DNA of 45,334 nt from Candidatus Nanopelagicales bacterium (GCA_030700225.1 JAUYJT010000048.1:1-45334), one strand, 5' to 3'; counted from the stretch's first letter, positions 16,016 through 24,826 are shown. The notes: generated by a model not told the origin, from the sequence alone. Program-made: numbers and translations.

Positions 16016-16771
16016 GTGCGAATGCTCCTGCCCGATCAGGTGATGGCGCTGTCACCGGCCGGGATCGCCGAAGCCCATGAATGGCCAGCGGATCGCAGGT
16101 GGGTCCGCGCCGTGATGGTCTCAACGGCCGACGGCGTCGCGATCTCACCTGCGGGGCTATCGGGAGGGATATCGAGCCCGAGTGACCGTCTGCTGTTCGC
16201 GACTCTCCGTGGGCTAGCTGATGTGATAATCGTCGGCGCTGAAACCGCGCGCAAAGAAGGCTACGGACCCGTCGAACCCCGTCACGAAGTGGCCGAGCGG
16301 CGCAGACTCGCGGGGCAAAGCCCAGCTGCACGGCTCGCGATAGTCAGCCGATCGGGAGCTCTGGACCCGTCGTCCACCCTATTCACGGGACCGGACAGGC
16401 CCATTGTGATTACTGTTCGCGACCTCCCACCCGAACGACTCGCGGCCTTGACTCCCGTCGCCGACATCATCGCGTTCGGTGAAGGATCCGTGGATTTCGC
16501 GGCGACGCTGGACCAGCTGTCCGAACTCGGCCTGACCCGGATCTCCTGTGAGGGTGGGCCACACTTGCTGGGGGACCTAGTAGCGGCAGGCCTGGTCGAT
16601 GAGCTCTGTCTGTCCATCACTCCGCTCATCTCAGGTGGAACATACGCTGACGGTCAGCCTTTGCCGCGAATCCTAGCCGGGGTCCCACTCCCGAACGCCC
16701 CTCACCCGCTTCGTCTCGCCCACGTGATGGAAGACCACGGCACCGTCTTCCTGAGCTACCTCCTCGAGTAG
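16016..16771 (+). CDS. pyrimidine reductase-like protein (RibD C-terminal / DHFR family)
   Basis: A 251-residue protein from GTG 16016 (ATG 16022 is two codons on); AGGA lies ten bases upstream. It has the RibD C-terminal fold: RAVMVSTADGVAISPAG, then ADVIIVGAETARKEGYGPV for NADPH binding and RISCEGGPHLLGDLVAAGLV near the end. There is no deaminase domain. RibD reduces the ribosyl side chain of a riboflavin precursor; stand-alone actinobacterial members such as M. tuberculosis Rv2671 can also act as dihydrofolate reductase. Its position near hemY matches Rv2671. The IS element begins within about 20-70 bases of the stop. Confidence 0.85.
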   Translation: MRMLLPDQVMALSPAGIAEAHEWPADRRWVRAVMVSTADGVAISPAGLSGGISSPSDRLLFATLRGLADVIIVGAETARKEGYGPVEPRHEVAERRRLAGQSPAARLAIVSRSGALDPSSTLFTGPDRPIVITVRDLPPERLAALTPVADIIAFGEGSVDFAATLDQLSELGLTRISCEGGPHLLGDLVAAGLVDELCLSITPLISGGTYADGQPLPRILAGVPLPNAPHPLRLAHVMEDHGTVFLSYLLE

Positions 16772-16842
16772 ACATCTGGGTGCTACGTAGATGGCGGCGT
16801 AGTGCGCCGGACTTCAGTTCGGTGGTAAAGCGGCGCCCCGGT

Positions 16843-17160
16843 TCACACGGGTCTGGCTTGCTGTTCGATGTACTGCTTGACGATGCTCAACGGGGCTCCG
16901 CTCACGGACCCGGCGAAGTACGACACCGACCATAGTCTGTTCGCGCGACTGTAGTGGAAGCGCAAGTCGGGGAACTCTTCGCGCATGCTGCGGCTCGACA
17001 CGCCCTCCAGTCGTCGCAGGTGCGAATCGGAGAACACTCGATGCCGATACTTGGTGACGATGACCAAGTGGGCGTGCGGGATGTGGGCGCTGTGGCGTCC
17101 GGTGCGGACGCGACCCAGCTCGGCTGTCGGCCCTGAAGGGTAGGTTCGAACCGTGGCCAC
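16843..17160 (-). pseudogene. tnpA: internally deleted IS200-type transposase tnpA
   Basis: The frame from about GTG 17160 encodes TGRHSAHIPHAHLVIVTKYR, HRVFSDSHLRRLE, and then jumps directly to GVSSRSMREEFPDL, HYSRANRLWSVSYFAGSV and a C-terminal IVKQYIEQQARPV. Normal TnpA proteins have about 45 residues between the second and third pieces, including the metal-binding HUH motif (usually NHVHLLV). That block is missing without loss of frame. The catalytic tyrosine in the QYIEQQ segment remains. Without HUH the protein cannot nick single-stranded DNA. The start lies within eight bases of the divergent tnpB start. Confidence 0.8.
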
Positions 17161-18468
17161 GAAGCGGTACCAGTATCGGGTGCGAGGCAGCCTCGCGCCC
17201 GAGCAAGGTATCGCGGTGGCGAAGACGTTCGGGTGCGCTCGCGTCGTCTTCAACGACGTGATCCACGCCCGGGAGGAAGCCTTCAAGAACGGTGAGGCGT
17301 TCCCCAAGAGTGGCGACCTGTCCAAACAGTTGATCACTCAAGCGAAGCACACCCCGGAACGTGAGTGGCTGTCCGAGCCAAGTGCTGTGGTGCTGCAGCA
17401 AGCCTTGGCGGACGCTGACCGCGCGTACCGCAACTATTTCCAGTCCCTGTCGGGGAGGCGGAAGGGGCCGAAGGTCGGCAAACCCCGGTACAAGAGCAAA
17501 CGTGACCGGCGGCAGTCGGTTCGATTCACGCGCAACGCCCGCTTCAAGGTGCGGCACGTGTCGGCCAAACGCGCGTTGCTCACGTTGCCGGGGATACCAG
17601 GCGAGTTGCCGTTAGCCTACTCCCGGCCCCTGCCCGGCGAGCCCTCGTCCGTCACCTTGATCCAGGAACCGGACGGCACATTGTTCGTGTCGTGCGTGGT
17701 CGACGCCCCGGCCCGGGAACCGCTGCCGCGGGTGGACCGGCACGCTGCCGGTGACTTGGGGTTGACCGACCTGGTGGCGGTCGTGGCCAGTGACGGCACC
17801 CGATACAAGGTGCCGAACCCGCGCACTCTCCGCAAGGCGGAACGAGACTTGGCGAGGAAGCAGAAAGCACTCAGTCGCAAAGAGAAAGGATCGAACAACC
17901 GGGAGAAGGCTCGCGTCGAGGTGGCTTGCGCACACCGCAAGGTGCGCAACCGCCGGCTGGACCACGCACACAAACTGGCGTTGACGCTCATCCGTGAGAA
18001 CCAAACGGTGAGTATGGAAGCGCTGCGGGTGCGCGGACTGGCGAGAGCAGGAGCGAAAGGCAAGCGGGGCCGTGGCCTGCGCAAGAGCGTCCACGACGCC
18101 GGGTGGGGGCAGATACTGCGCCTGCTAGTGGTGGGGGTACCCCCGCCCGAAGGGGAGGGGGAAAGGCAGGCGAGTACGGTCGGACGGTCACGCTCGTGGA
18201 CCCCGCCTATTCCAGCCAGACGTGCAGCGTCTGCGGAGTGTTGGACGGGCCGAAACCGTTGTCAGTTCGGGAGTGGGAGTGTGGCGCGTGCGGCGCGGTC
18301 TTGGATCGTGACTACAACGCCGCTGTTTGCTTGTTGGTCGCCGCAGGGCATGCGGAGACTCTAAACGCCTGTGGAGGAGATGTCAGACTGGCGCTCGCGT
18401 CAGCGATTTCCCGTGAAGCAGGAACCAGTGGGAACCCGCGAGGTAGTACCACCCCCCAAGCGGCATAA
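17153..18468 (+). pseudogene. tnpB: TnpB (RNA-guided nuclease family) split by a repeat insertion
   Basis: The first part (GTG 17153 to about 18127) encodes a normal TnpB N-terminus and RuvC-I (HAAGDLGLTDLVAVVASDG) and RuvC-II (QTVSMEALRVRGLARAG). The zinc finger and RuvC-III (TCSVCG, WECGACGAVLDRDYNAAVCL) are in another frame ending at 18468. The break is exactly at a G-rich palindromic repeat (18128-18159), which replaces the expected LRLLA-GKAGEYGR junction. TnpB uses an RNA from the element's right end to cut DNA; all three catalytic acidic residues survive but not in one frame. The protein from the first frame would run on into unrelated sequence to 18364. Confidence 0.85.
18128..18159. 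repeat. G-rich palindromic repeat, copy 2, inside tnpB
   Basis: GTGGT, then the 12-base palindrome GGGGGTACCCCC (18133-18144), then GCCCGA and AGGGGAGGG. Sequence on both sides reads as TnpB in two frames, so this stretch is an insertion of about 29-32 bases and its borders are visible. Related copies are at 8441 and 44016. Confidence 0.7.
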
Positions 18469-18559
18469 TCGCGAAGGGAGAATCCCCCACACATTCATGT
18501 CGGGGAGGAGCGTCAAGTTCGTCGAGTCACGGTCAGGCCAGGGAGGTGAGGCCGGAACT

Positions 18560-19354
18560 ATGCCGAAACGCATGGCCGCCGCTCTCGCCGTCACGGCTCT
18601 GCTCGTCACCGCACAGATAGCGGCTTCGGCTCCCAGCGCCCCGATGGCCGCAGCCAGCCACACCACCCAACAAGCCGCTGCTCCAGCGTCCGTGCGAACA
18701 GCGATACTGCCCCCACGTTGGCGCGGTAGGAACGTCACCCGCCTACCGACGAAGCGACGCGTCGTAGCCCTCACGATCGACTGCGGGAGTGGTAATGGAG
18801 CCGCTCGGTCCATGATGAGAACGCTGCGCGAAAAGAACGCTGAGGCCACGTTCTTCGTCACGGGCGCCTTCGCGCGCAACTACCCAGGCGACGTGCGGCG
18901 CATGGCCAAGGCCGGTCACACAGTCGGAAATCACAGCGACACACATCCGGACTTCCGTAACCTGTCGACCCAGCAGCAGACCAAACAGATCAAGCGCGCG
19001 GGATCACGCATCACCGCCTTGACTGGATTCACGCCTCGCCCCTGGTTCCGCTTCCCGTACGGCGGGTTCAGCCAGTCGTCAATCAAGCTCGCCAACAAAC
19101 ATGGTTATGCTGCGGTCGGTTGGACGGTAGACACACTCGGATGGCTTGGGACCAGTGGAGGCCAATCGGCGCAGTCCGTGATTCGGCGGGTAACGGCCGC
19201 CGCCCGCCCAGGCGAGATCGTGCTCATGCATTGCGGGGCCAATCCGACCGACGGCAGCAAGCTGGACGCGAAGGCGCTTCCCACCATCATCGACCGCTTG
19301 CGCGCCAAGGGGTACGAGTTCGTCCGGCTCGGCGACTCGCCTCCCCGCTACTGA
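18560..19354 (+). CDS. secreted polysaccharide deacetylase (NodB domain)
   Basis: A 264-residue protein from ATG 18560, behind GGGAGGTGAGG. A signal peptide (MPKRMAAALAVTALLVTAQI, cleavage near ASA) precedes a Thr/Ala linker. The NodB domain covers residues 66-260: LTIDCGSG at 71-78, HSDTH for the metal histidines, RFPYGG, and VDTLGW and LMHCG near the end. The usual TFDDG is replaced by TIDCG, so the second Asp is Cys75; Asp74 is kept. Related PdaA-type enzymes also vary here. It should remove acetyl groups from peptidoglycan or another surface glycan outside the membrane. The IS right end is about 40 bases upstream, so the promoter may have been displaced. Confidence 0.85.
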   Translation: MPKRMAAALAVTALLVTAQIAASAPSAPMAAASHTTQQAAAPASVRTAILPPRWRGRNVTRLPTKRRVVALTIDCGSGNGAARSMMRTLREKNAEATFFVTGAFARNYPGDVRRMAKAGHTVGNHSDTHPDFRNLSTQQQTKQIKRAGSRITALTGFTPRPWFRFPYGGFSQSSIKLANKHGYAAVGWTVDTLGWLGTSGGQSAQSVIRRVTAAARPGEIVLMHCGANPTDGSKLDAKALPTIIDRLRAKGYEFVRLGDSPPRY

Positions 19355-19419
19355 CGCAGCCGCCACGCAACCCAGCCAGAGCGGTCGACCGCCGTGATTC
19401 GCCCCTGTGCTCCAGCCCG

Positions 19420-20958
19420 CTACCCGCGGCCTGTGGCAGCTACTTGCAGCCGCTGCGCGACGGCCTCGGCCGCCACGCGAGCACCGCCAACGACAGCGGC
19501 GACGCCGACACCATCGAAGGCCGCGCCGCAAAGTTCGAGCCCGTGAACCCCCGCGATAACCGACCTGATCCGCTCCACGCGCCGCACATGACCGGTCGCG
19601 TACTGAGGCAGTGCATCCATCCACCGCGTGACACGGAAGTCGATCGGAGGTCGCGATATCCCAATCGCCTCCGCCAGTTCCTCATGAATATCACCGACGA
19701 GGTCAGCGTCATCTCGTTCTAGAAGGTCTTCCTCGCCCAATCTGCCGATCGACGCCCTGATCATCACCATCGAGCCTGGCCCGCCCCTCCTGGTGCGAGC
19801 GGCCCGGGCGATCCAATCCCACTTGCAGGAGGCATACGTCGCGGCCTTGACCATCCGCCCCTCCGTGGGCGAGACCAGGAACCCCGACCCTGACATTGGG
19901 CTGACAGCGTCAGCAGGGTAGGCGAGTCCGACCACTGCCATGCTCGACATGTCAATAAGGCCCAGGTCGTTGGCGGCCGGTGGACAGATGTGGGCCAACA
20001 GGGCTGAAGCCTCATGTGGCGGCAGCGCGACGATGACCTCCTCGGCCTCGACCACTTCCTGACCTTCAGCTGAGGCAACGATCAGCCGCCAGTGATCGTC
20101 AAGGCGGTGCAACGACTGAACCTGAACTCCTGTGCGGACCGTGCCGCCGAGGGACTCCACATGCGCCGCGACAGCCTGCGGGAGTCGGCCCACTCCCCCG
20201 CGAATGCCAGCGAACACGGGCCCTCTGCGCGCTCCAGCGCTGCGACCGCCGCCGCGAGCGGTGCGCTCGACAGCCTTCAGCAGTGACTTCTCGTGTCGCA
20301 GCTCACGGAACAGCGCGGGCACTGTGGCCTGCATCGAAAGCGCATCCGCGCGGCCCGCGTACACCCCTCCGAGGATCGGCTCAACCAGAGCGTCTACGAC
20401 CTTGCGACCCAGACGCGACTCCACGAACGCACCCACCGACACGTCATTCTCGAATCGGGTCGCTGGCGCCGCGTACTCCAGCGGCAGCCTGAGCACGGTC
20501 CGAAGTGGTAGAACTCCTGACGACGTCAACGCACGCAGATCCGTGGGAACGCCCATGAACGTCGGGGGCATCTGGCGCAGTCGGTCCCGAGTCCACAACG
20601 AAACCCCAATGACTTCCGGATGCACAATGTCTCGGTCGAGCCCGACTGACCTGGCGAGCCCTACGGCTTCCGGCCTGCTCGACTGCATGCCCTCCGCGCC
20701 CTCGTCCAGAGGCACACCCGCCACTTCGCTGACCTGTAGCTTCCCGCCAACCTGTCCGTCTGCTTCAAACACCGTCACATGCGCCCGGCCGTCAGCGGCT
20801 CCAAGGAGGGAGTGTGCTGCGGTCAGACCAGCGATCCCTCCGCCTATCACAGCAACTCTCGGCGTTCCGGTGCGTGGCGCCGGAAGGACGCGCAGGCCTC
20901 GCCGCTTGTTATGTACCACTTCGCCGGGGGGTGCGGCGTCGCTCGCGCTCGTTGTCAT
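19420..20958 (-). CDS. hemY: coproporphyrinogen/protoporphyrinogen III oxidase
   Basis: A 512-residue FAD protein from ATG 20958, whose ATG overlaps the hemE stop as ATGA. The Rossmann motif RVAVIGGGIAGLTAAHSLL with VFEADGQVGGKL lies near residue 34. VEPILGGVYAGRADALSMQA and FAGIRGGVGRLPQAV are typical of HemY, and ELCGAAFDGVGVAAVVGGAR closes the FAD site near the C-terminus. In actinobacteria this enzyme (also called CgoX) oxidises coproporphyrinogen III to coproporphyrin III. About 30 residues precede the FAD motif, slightly long. It is convergent with the deacetylase gene; hemQ, commonly next in line, is not present. Confidence 0.92.
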   Translation of the reverse strand: MTTSASDAAPPGEVVHNKRRGLRVLPAPRTGTPRVAVIGGGIAGLTAAHSLLGAADGRAHVTVFEADGQVGGKLQVSEVAGVPLDEGAEGMQSSRPEAVGLARSVGLDRDIVHPEVIGVSLWTRDRLRQMPPTFMGVPTDLRALTSSGVLPLRTVLRLPLEYAAPATRFENDVSVGAFVESRLGRKVVDALVEPILGGVYAGRADALSMQATVPALFRELRHEKSLLKAVERTARGGGRSAGARRGPVFAGIRGGVGRLPQAVAAHVESLGGTVRTGVQVQSLHRLDDHWRLIVASAEGQEVVEAEEVIVALPPHEASALLAHICPPAANDLGLIDMSSMAVVGLAYPADAVSPMSGSGFLVSPTEGRMVKAATYASCKWDWIARAARTRRGGPGSMVMIRASIGRLGEEDLLERDDADLVGDIHEELAEAIGISRPPIDFRVTRWMDALPQYATGHVRRVERIRSVIAGVHGLELCGAAFDGVGVAAVVGGARVAAEAVAQRLQVAATGRG

Positions 20959-22106
20959 GATCCAACAGTGCCACTACTCGGCGCCGAGTGCTCAGCCAGC
21001 GGCTGCGTGTCCGCCAACGGTGCTACTGGAAGGCGCCGCGTCGGCTGCTCGTGGACCCACTCCACCAGCTCTGCCAAGCGAGCGGGATCGGTTTCGGGAA
21101 GCACCCCGTGGCCGAGGTTGAGTATGTGCCCGCGAGCGCAGGCGCCTTGGGCGAGGACACGTCGGGTCGCATCCTTTAGCATCTGCCCTCCAGCAAGAGC
21201 GAGCGCCGGATCTATGTTCCCCTGGACGCTGTGCCCCAGGCCGATCCGTCGAACAGCATCGGCCATATCGACCCTGTGATCAACGCCCACGACTTCACAC
21301 TCCTCGACAGCCATGTCCGATAGCAGCTCACCGGTTCCGACCCCGAAGTGAATTCGTGGAACGCCAAGATCTGCTGTGGCAGCGAGCAGTCGGCGGCTAT
21401 GTGGCAGCACCCGATCCACGTAGTCGCTCCGGCATAGGGCTCCGGCCCAGGAGTCGAATACCTGAACAGCGCTCGCTCCGGCCAGAACCTGTGCCCGCAG
21501 GAACTCGCCGCACAGGTCTGCCATTCGTGACAGCAACGCATCCCACAGCCGCGGCCTGGACCACATCAGCGCCTTAGTCCTGTGGTGTCCCGAGCTCGGA
21601 CCGCCCTCGATCATGTACGACGCCAACGTGAAGGGAGCGCCACAGAAACCGATCAGCGCAGTCCCATCGAGTTCGCGAACTAGCTGGGCGACGGCGTCTG
21701 TGACACGAGAGATCGCCCCGGCGTCCAGACTGCCAAGCCGCTCAAGGTCGCGCTCGTGGCGAAAGGGTTCACCCAGGACAGGCCCGACTCCCTCGCGGAT
21801 ATCAACATCCACACCGGCAGCTCGAAGGGGTACGACGATGTCACTGAACAGAATGGCGGCATCCACTCCGTACCGCCGCACCGGCTGCATCGTGATCTCG
21901 ACCACGAGATCGGTGTTGAAGCAGGCGGAGAGCATGTCCGTTCCCCGCCGGGCTGCACGGTACTCCGGCAACGACCTGCCAGCTTGCCTCATGAACCAAA
22001 CAGGTGTGCGGATCGGAGCTAGGCCACGTGCGGCAGCTATCAGGGGGCTGTCAGTGGTCGACGTGCGGATCGGATGCCCACTGGGCAGGCCTGAGTATCC
22101 GCGCAT
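20955..22106 (-). CDS. hemE: uroporphyrinogen decarboxylase
   Basis: A 383-residue protein from ATG 22106; a GTG at 22130 is an in-frame alternative, and the open frame further upstream is antisense to the DUF3000 gene. Signatures are PVWFMRQAGRSLPEYRAARR, ILFSDIVVPLRAAGVDVDI, FCGAPFTLASYMIEGGPS, QVFDSWAGAL and NLGHGVLPETDPARLAELVE. It decarboxylates the four acetate groups of uroporphyrinogen III to give coproporphyrinogen III. It is translationally coupled to hemY, the next enzyme of the actinobacterial heme route, and divergent from DUF3000 across about 85 bases. Confidence 0.95.
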   Translation of the reverse strand: MRGYSGLPSGHPIRTSTTDSPLIAAARGLAPIRTPVWFMRQAGRSLPEYRAARRGTDMLSACFNTDLVVEITMQPVRRYGVDAAILFSDIVVPLRAAGVDVDIREGVGPVLGEPFRHERDLERLGSLDAGAISRVTDAVAQLVRELDGTALIGFCGAPFTLASYMIEGGPSSGHHRTKALMWSRPRLWDALLSRMADLCGEFLRAQVLAGASAVQVFDSWAGALCRSDYVDRVLPHSRRLLAATADLGVPRIHFGVGTGELLSDMAVEECEVVGVDHRVDMADAVRRIGLGHSVQGNIDPALALAGGQMLKDATRRVLAQGACARGHILNLGHGVLPETDPARLAELVEWVHEQPTRRLPVAPLADTQPLAEHSAPSSGTVGS

Positions 22107-22191
22107 TTCGGCAACCGGCGAGGTGGACACAATGTGGCGCAGATTATCACGTTCCGCCCACCCAGGGCGAGGCGCGGCTAGCCTGACCGGT

Positions 22192-22758
22192 ATGCGTTCC
22201 TCGACGCCAGATGATGAGCCGCCCGAGGAGTTCGTTCGCGTGGCGCGAGGCCTGCGGGCCCTGCGGTGCAGGCCCGAGTTCGAGTTGTCGGAGATTCCGG
22301 CCCCCCAACGTCTTGCTCCATTCGCGTTGGCGCTGTCAGCCGATGTCGAGGTCGACGGCGCGGACATCGCCCAGGGGCGTCTGGTCGTTCTGCACGACCC
22401 AGCTGGCCAGGAGACATGGCAGGGACGGTGGCGCGCTGTCGTCTTCGCCAAGGCAACGCTTGAGCCAGAGATGGCGGCGGACCCCGTGCTCACGGACGTC
22501 GGCTGGGCTTGGCTGGAGGAGGCTTTGGAGGAATCGGAGGCGCAGCTCACCGCGTTCGGCGGCACTGTCACACGTAACATCTCGGTACCTTACGGGGCGA
22601 TGGCTGGACGCGATATCCGCGGCGACATGGAACTTCGCGCATCCTGGACTCCGACCGACGAACACATCGACAGGCACGGGCGCGCCTGGCTCAACTTGCT
22701 GGCCACTCTGGCTGGGCTTACCCCCCTGCCGGAAGGTGTCAGAACTCTGGCGCGCTAG
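22192..22758 (+). CDS. DUF3000 family protein
   Basis: A 188-residue soluble protein from ATG 22192, just downstream of the divergent hemE start region. It contains PEEFVRVARGLRALRCRPEF, ELSEIPAPQRLAPFALALSA, a central QGRLVVLHDPAGQETWQGRW and LTDVGWAWLEEAL, and ends HGRAWLNLLATLAGLTPLPE. This is the pattern of the actinobacterial DUF3000 family, which keeps its place beside hemE (Rv2680 in M. tuberculosis, from memory). Function unknown. No catalytic motif or membrane segment is visible. Confidence 0.85.
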   Translation: MRSSTPDDEPPEEFVRVARGLRALRCRPEFELSEIPAPQRLAPFALALSADVEVDGADIAQGRLVVLHDPAGQETWQGRWRAVVFAKATLEPEMAADPVLTDVGWAWLEEALEESEAQLTAFGGTVTRNISVPYGAMAGRDIRGDMELRASWTPTDEHIDRHGRAWLNLLATLAGLTPLPEGVRTLAR

Positions 22759-22833
22759 GCGTTCTGACTCAGTAGCTCAAGGTTTCCTGGGAACCGACCG
22801 ATGCCTTCTACGCATCGCTCGAGGAGGCCCGCT

Positions 22834-23433
22834 GTGACACCTACGGCCCTGCCCAGTTCGCGGGCGCCTACGCCACGGATGAGCGCGCTCCTGGTGTCAC
22901 CTGAAGGCTCGCACCGGCGCTACTGGACAGGTCATCTGCGCGCCGTGGGAGTGGGCAGGGTTCTGGAGGCCCTAGGCCCCTCCGATGCGGTTGCCAAAGG
23001 CAAGACGGCAACCGAGCACGGAGTCTGCGTAGTAGAAACCGCCCCACAGGAGGGGGGCATCCTCCTGACGATCCGCGAGCTCAGACAGCAGGGGTGGCAC
23101 CGGCTGGTCATGGTCTCGCCCCGGGGCGACGAGAACACAGTGCGCCTGGCACTGGCCGCCAAGGTGCGAAGCTTCGTCGTAGCGCGGAGCCCAGGCGCAG
23201 TCAGCGCGATCGGCGCATCGACTACAGGGCCAGAGCGTCTGGACCTGTCGGATCGCGAACGCCAGGTCATCCAGCACGTCGCTAACGGCAACGGCAACCG
23301 GGAAGTCGCTGAGCGGCTGAGTCTTTCCCCGCTTACAGTCAAGAGCCACATGTCGAGAATCGGGCGCAAGCTCGGTACCGGCGACAGGGCTCAGATCGTC
23401 GCGCTCGCGATGCGAGCTGGATTGATCCACTGA
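22834..23433 (+). CDS. LuxR-type transcriptional regulator
   Basis: A 199-residue protein. GTG 22834 is preferred because AGGAGG lies seven bases upstream; ATG 22801 is in frame but has no ribosome site. Residues 20-110 look like a receiver-type fold (CVVETAPQEGGILLTIRELR, LVMVSPRGDENTVRLALAAK), but the conserved phospho-acceptor Asp is not in the expected place, so it may be an atypical receiver. The C-terminus is a LuxR helix-turn-helix: LSDRERQVIQHVANGNGNRE, LSLSPLTVKSHMSRIGRKLG. No sensor kinase is adjacent. Its place between DUF3000 and RNase D is seen in other actinomycetes. Confidence 0.82.
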   Translation: MTPTALPSSRAPTPRMSALLVSPEGSHRRYWTGHLRAVGVGRVLEALGPSDAVAKGKTATEHGVCVVETAPQEGGILLTIRELRQQGWHRLVMVSPRGDENTVRLALAAKVRSFVVARSPGAVSAIGASTTGPERLDLSDRERQVIQHVANGNGNREVAERLSLSPLTVKSHMSRIGRKLGTGDRAQIVALAMRAGLIH

Positions 23434-23464
23434 TCCTGGCGATCGTGGAGTTTCTCGTTGTCGG

Positions 23465-24793
23465 ATGATGCCCGTAGCCTTGGGCCGGATGAGCGAGCAG
23501 CGTGACGACCCCGATGCCGAGCCGACCCTTCCCTTGGCGGACTCGCCCGCTGACGGAACGCCGAGTGTCACCGACACCGATGCTGACCTGGCGGACATCG
23601 CGGCCCGCATTGGGTCAGGCACCGGTCCAGTAGCGATTGACGCCGAGCGCGCTTCTGGACACCGCTACGGCCAGCGCGCCTTCCTTCTCCAGTTTCGACG
23701 TGACGGCTCTGGGACGAGCCTGGTGGATCCAACCGGCATCACCGACTTCGCTCCGCTTCAGCGAGCTCTCGCGGAAGCCGAGTGGATCCTGCACTCCGCG
23801 ACACAGGACCTGACCTGCCTGGATGAACTCGGCCTGCGACCGGATGCCCTGTTCGACACCGAGGTTGCCGCCCGATTGCTCGGATTGCCCCGGGTCGGAC
23901 TGGCTGCGCTCACCGAACAGCTTCTCGGCGTTCGACTGGCCAAGGGGCACGGATCCGCTGACTGGTCCAGAAGGCCACTGCCGGAGCGCTGGGTCACCTA
24001 CGCCGCGCTGGACGTTGAGTTCCTGATCCCGATGCGGGACATCCTCGCGACACAGCTCATCGAGATGGACAGGTGGACGTGGGCGGAACAAGAATTCGCG
24101 GCCCTGTGCCACTGGAAGCCGCGAATCCGGCCCGATCCCTGGCGGCGCACATCAGGCATACACGCGGTCAAGAACCCCAAGGGTTTGGCCGTGGCACGGC
24201 AGATGTGGCAGGCCCGAGACGCCGAGGCACAGCGGCGGGACATCGCGCCCGGACGCATCCTGCCGGACTCCGCACTCGTAGCTGCCGCCAAGCGACTGCC
24301 CACGTCCCGCTCGGATCTGGAGAGGATCCCGGAGTTCGTCCGCCAGCGCCGGCGATTGGACATCTGGTGGACTGCCGTGCGGGTCGCGCTCGCTGAGCCG
24401 CCCATCGAAGCTGGCATGGAGCCAACTCGCGGTTTGGCCCCCGACTCTGCTCAGCAGGAAGCCTATCCACCCCCTCGGGCGTGGCAGCGAAGGAATCCGG
24501 AAGCTGCGAAGAGACTGTCCAGGGCCCGCCACTTCATAGTGTCCTGCGGGGAGGAACTGGATCTGGCGCCCGAAGTGCTCATAGCCCCTGACTGCGTGCG
24601 GCAGCTTGCCTGGTCTCCGCCCGATCCCGCGACGCCAGGGACAGTGACTGCGAAGTTGGTTTCGGCAGGGGTGCGGCAGTGGCAAGTTGAGTTGACCGCT
24701 GCCGGACTCAGCGAGGCCATGTCGCCCAACGGGCCCGATGGCGCCTTGCGCGCACCGGTCGAGCAGCCCAAGACCGACTCTGTCCCAGGGTGA
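23465..24793 (+). CDS. rnd: ribonuclease D-like 3'-5' exonuclease with HRDC domain
   Basis: Up to 442 residues from ATG 23465; ATG 23489 (MSEQRDDPDAEPTLP) is an equally likely start. The DEDD exonuclease motifs are present: VAIDAERA (Asp and Glu), HSATQDLTCLDEL (Asp) and YAALDVEFL (Tyr and Asp). An HRDC-like region follows, with RDIAPGRILPDSALVAAAKR and a long C-terminal tail. RNase D trims 3' ends of tRNA and other stable RNAs. The gene is followed by a 119-base spacer to fadA. Confidence 0.9.
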   Translation: MMPVALGRMSEQRDDPDAEPTLPLADSPADGTPSVTDTDADLADIAARIGSGTGPVAIDAERASGHRYGQRAFLLQFRRDGSGTSLVDPTGITDFAPLQRALAEAEWILHSATQDLTCLDELGLRPDALFDTEVAARLLGLPRVGLAALTEQLLGVRLAKGHGSADWSRRPLPERWVTYAALDVEFLIPMRDILATQLIEMDRWTWAEQEFAALCHWKPRIRPDPWRRTSGIHAVKNPKGLAVARQMWQARDAEAQRRDIAPGRILPDSALVAAAKRLPTSRSDLERIPEFVRQRRRLDIWWTAVRVALAEPPIEAGMEPTRGLAPDSAQQEAYPPPRAWQRRNPEAAKRLSRARHFIVSCGEELDLAPEVLIAPDCVRQLAWSPPDPATPGTVTAKLVSAGVRQWQVELTAAGLSEAMSPNGPDGALRAPVEQPKTDSVPG

Positions 24794-24826
24794 CAGACCC
24801 CACACTTCCCCCCGACATCCCGAGAG

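Larger units (their letters stand above)
16790..18519. mobile_element. inactivated IS200/IS605-family insertion sequence
   Basis: An element with divergent tnpA (minus) and tnpB (plus), the IS605 arrangement. Left-end sequence near 16812-16832 can form a small hairpin (CCGGAC-TTCA-GTTCGG). The right end after tnpB carries CCCCCACACATTCATGTCGG ahead of GGGAGGAGCGTCAAG, like the subterminal hairpins of this family. Exact ends are uncertain by some tens of bases because these elements have no terminal inverted repeats or target duplication. Both genes are broken, so it cannot move by itself. It sits between the RibD-like gene and the deacetylase gene, ending about 40 bases before the latter's start. 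Confidence 0.75.

Noticed and set aside
19381-19392. GCGGTCGACCGC palindrome between the deacetylase and hemY genes
   Set aside because: It has no loop and no conserved context; at 12 bases it may be chance in GC-rich DNA, so it is not called a terminator.
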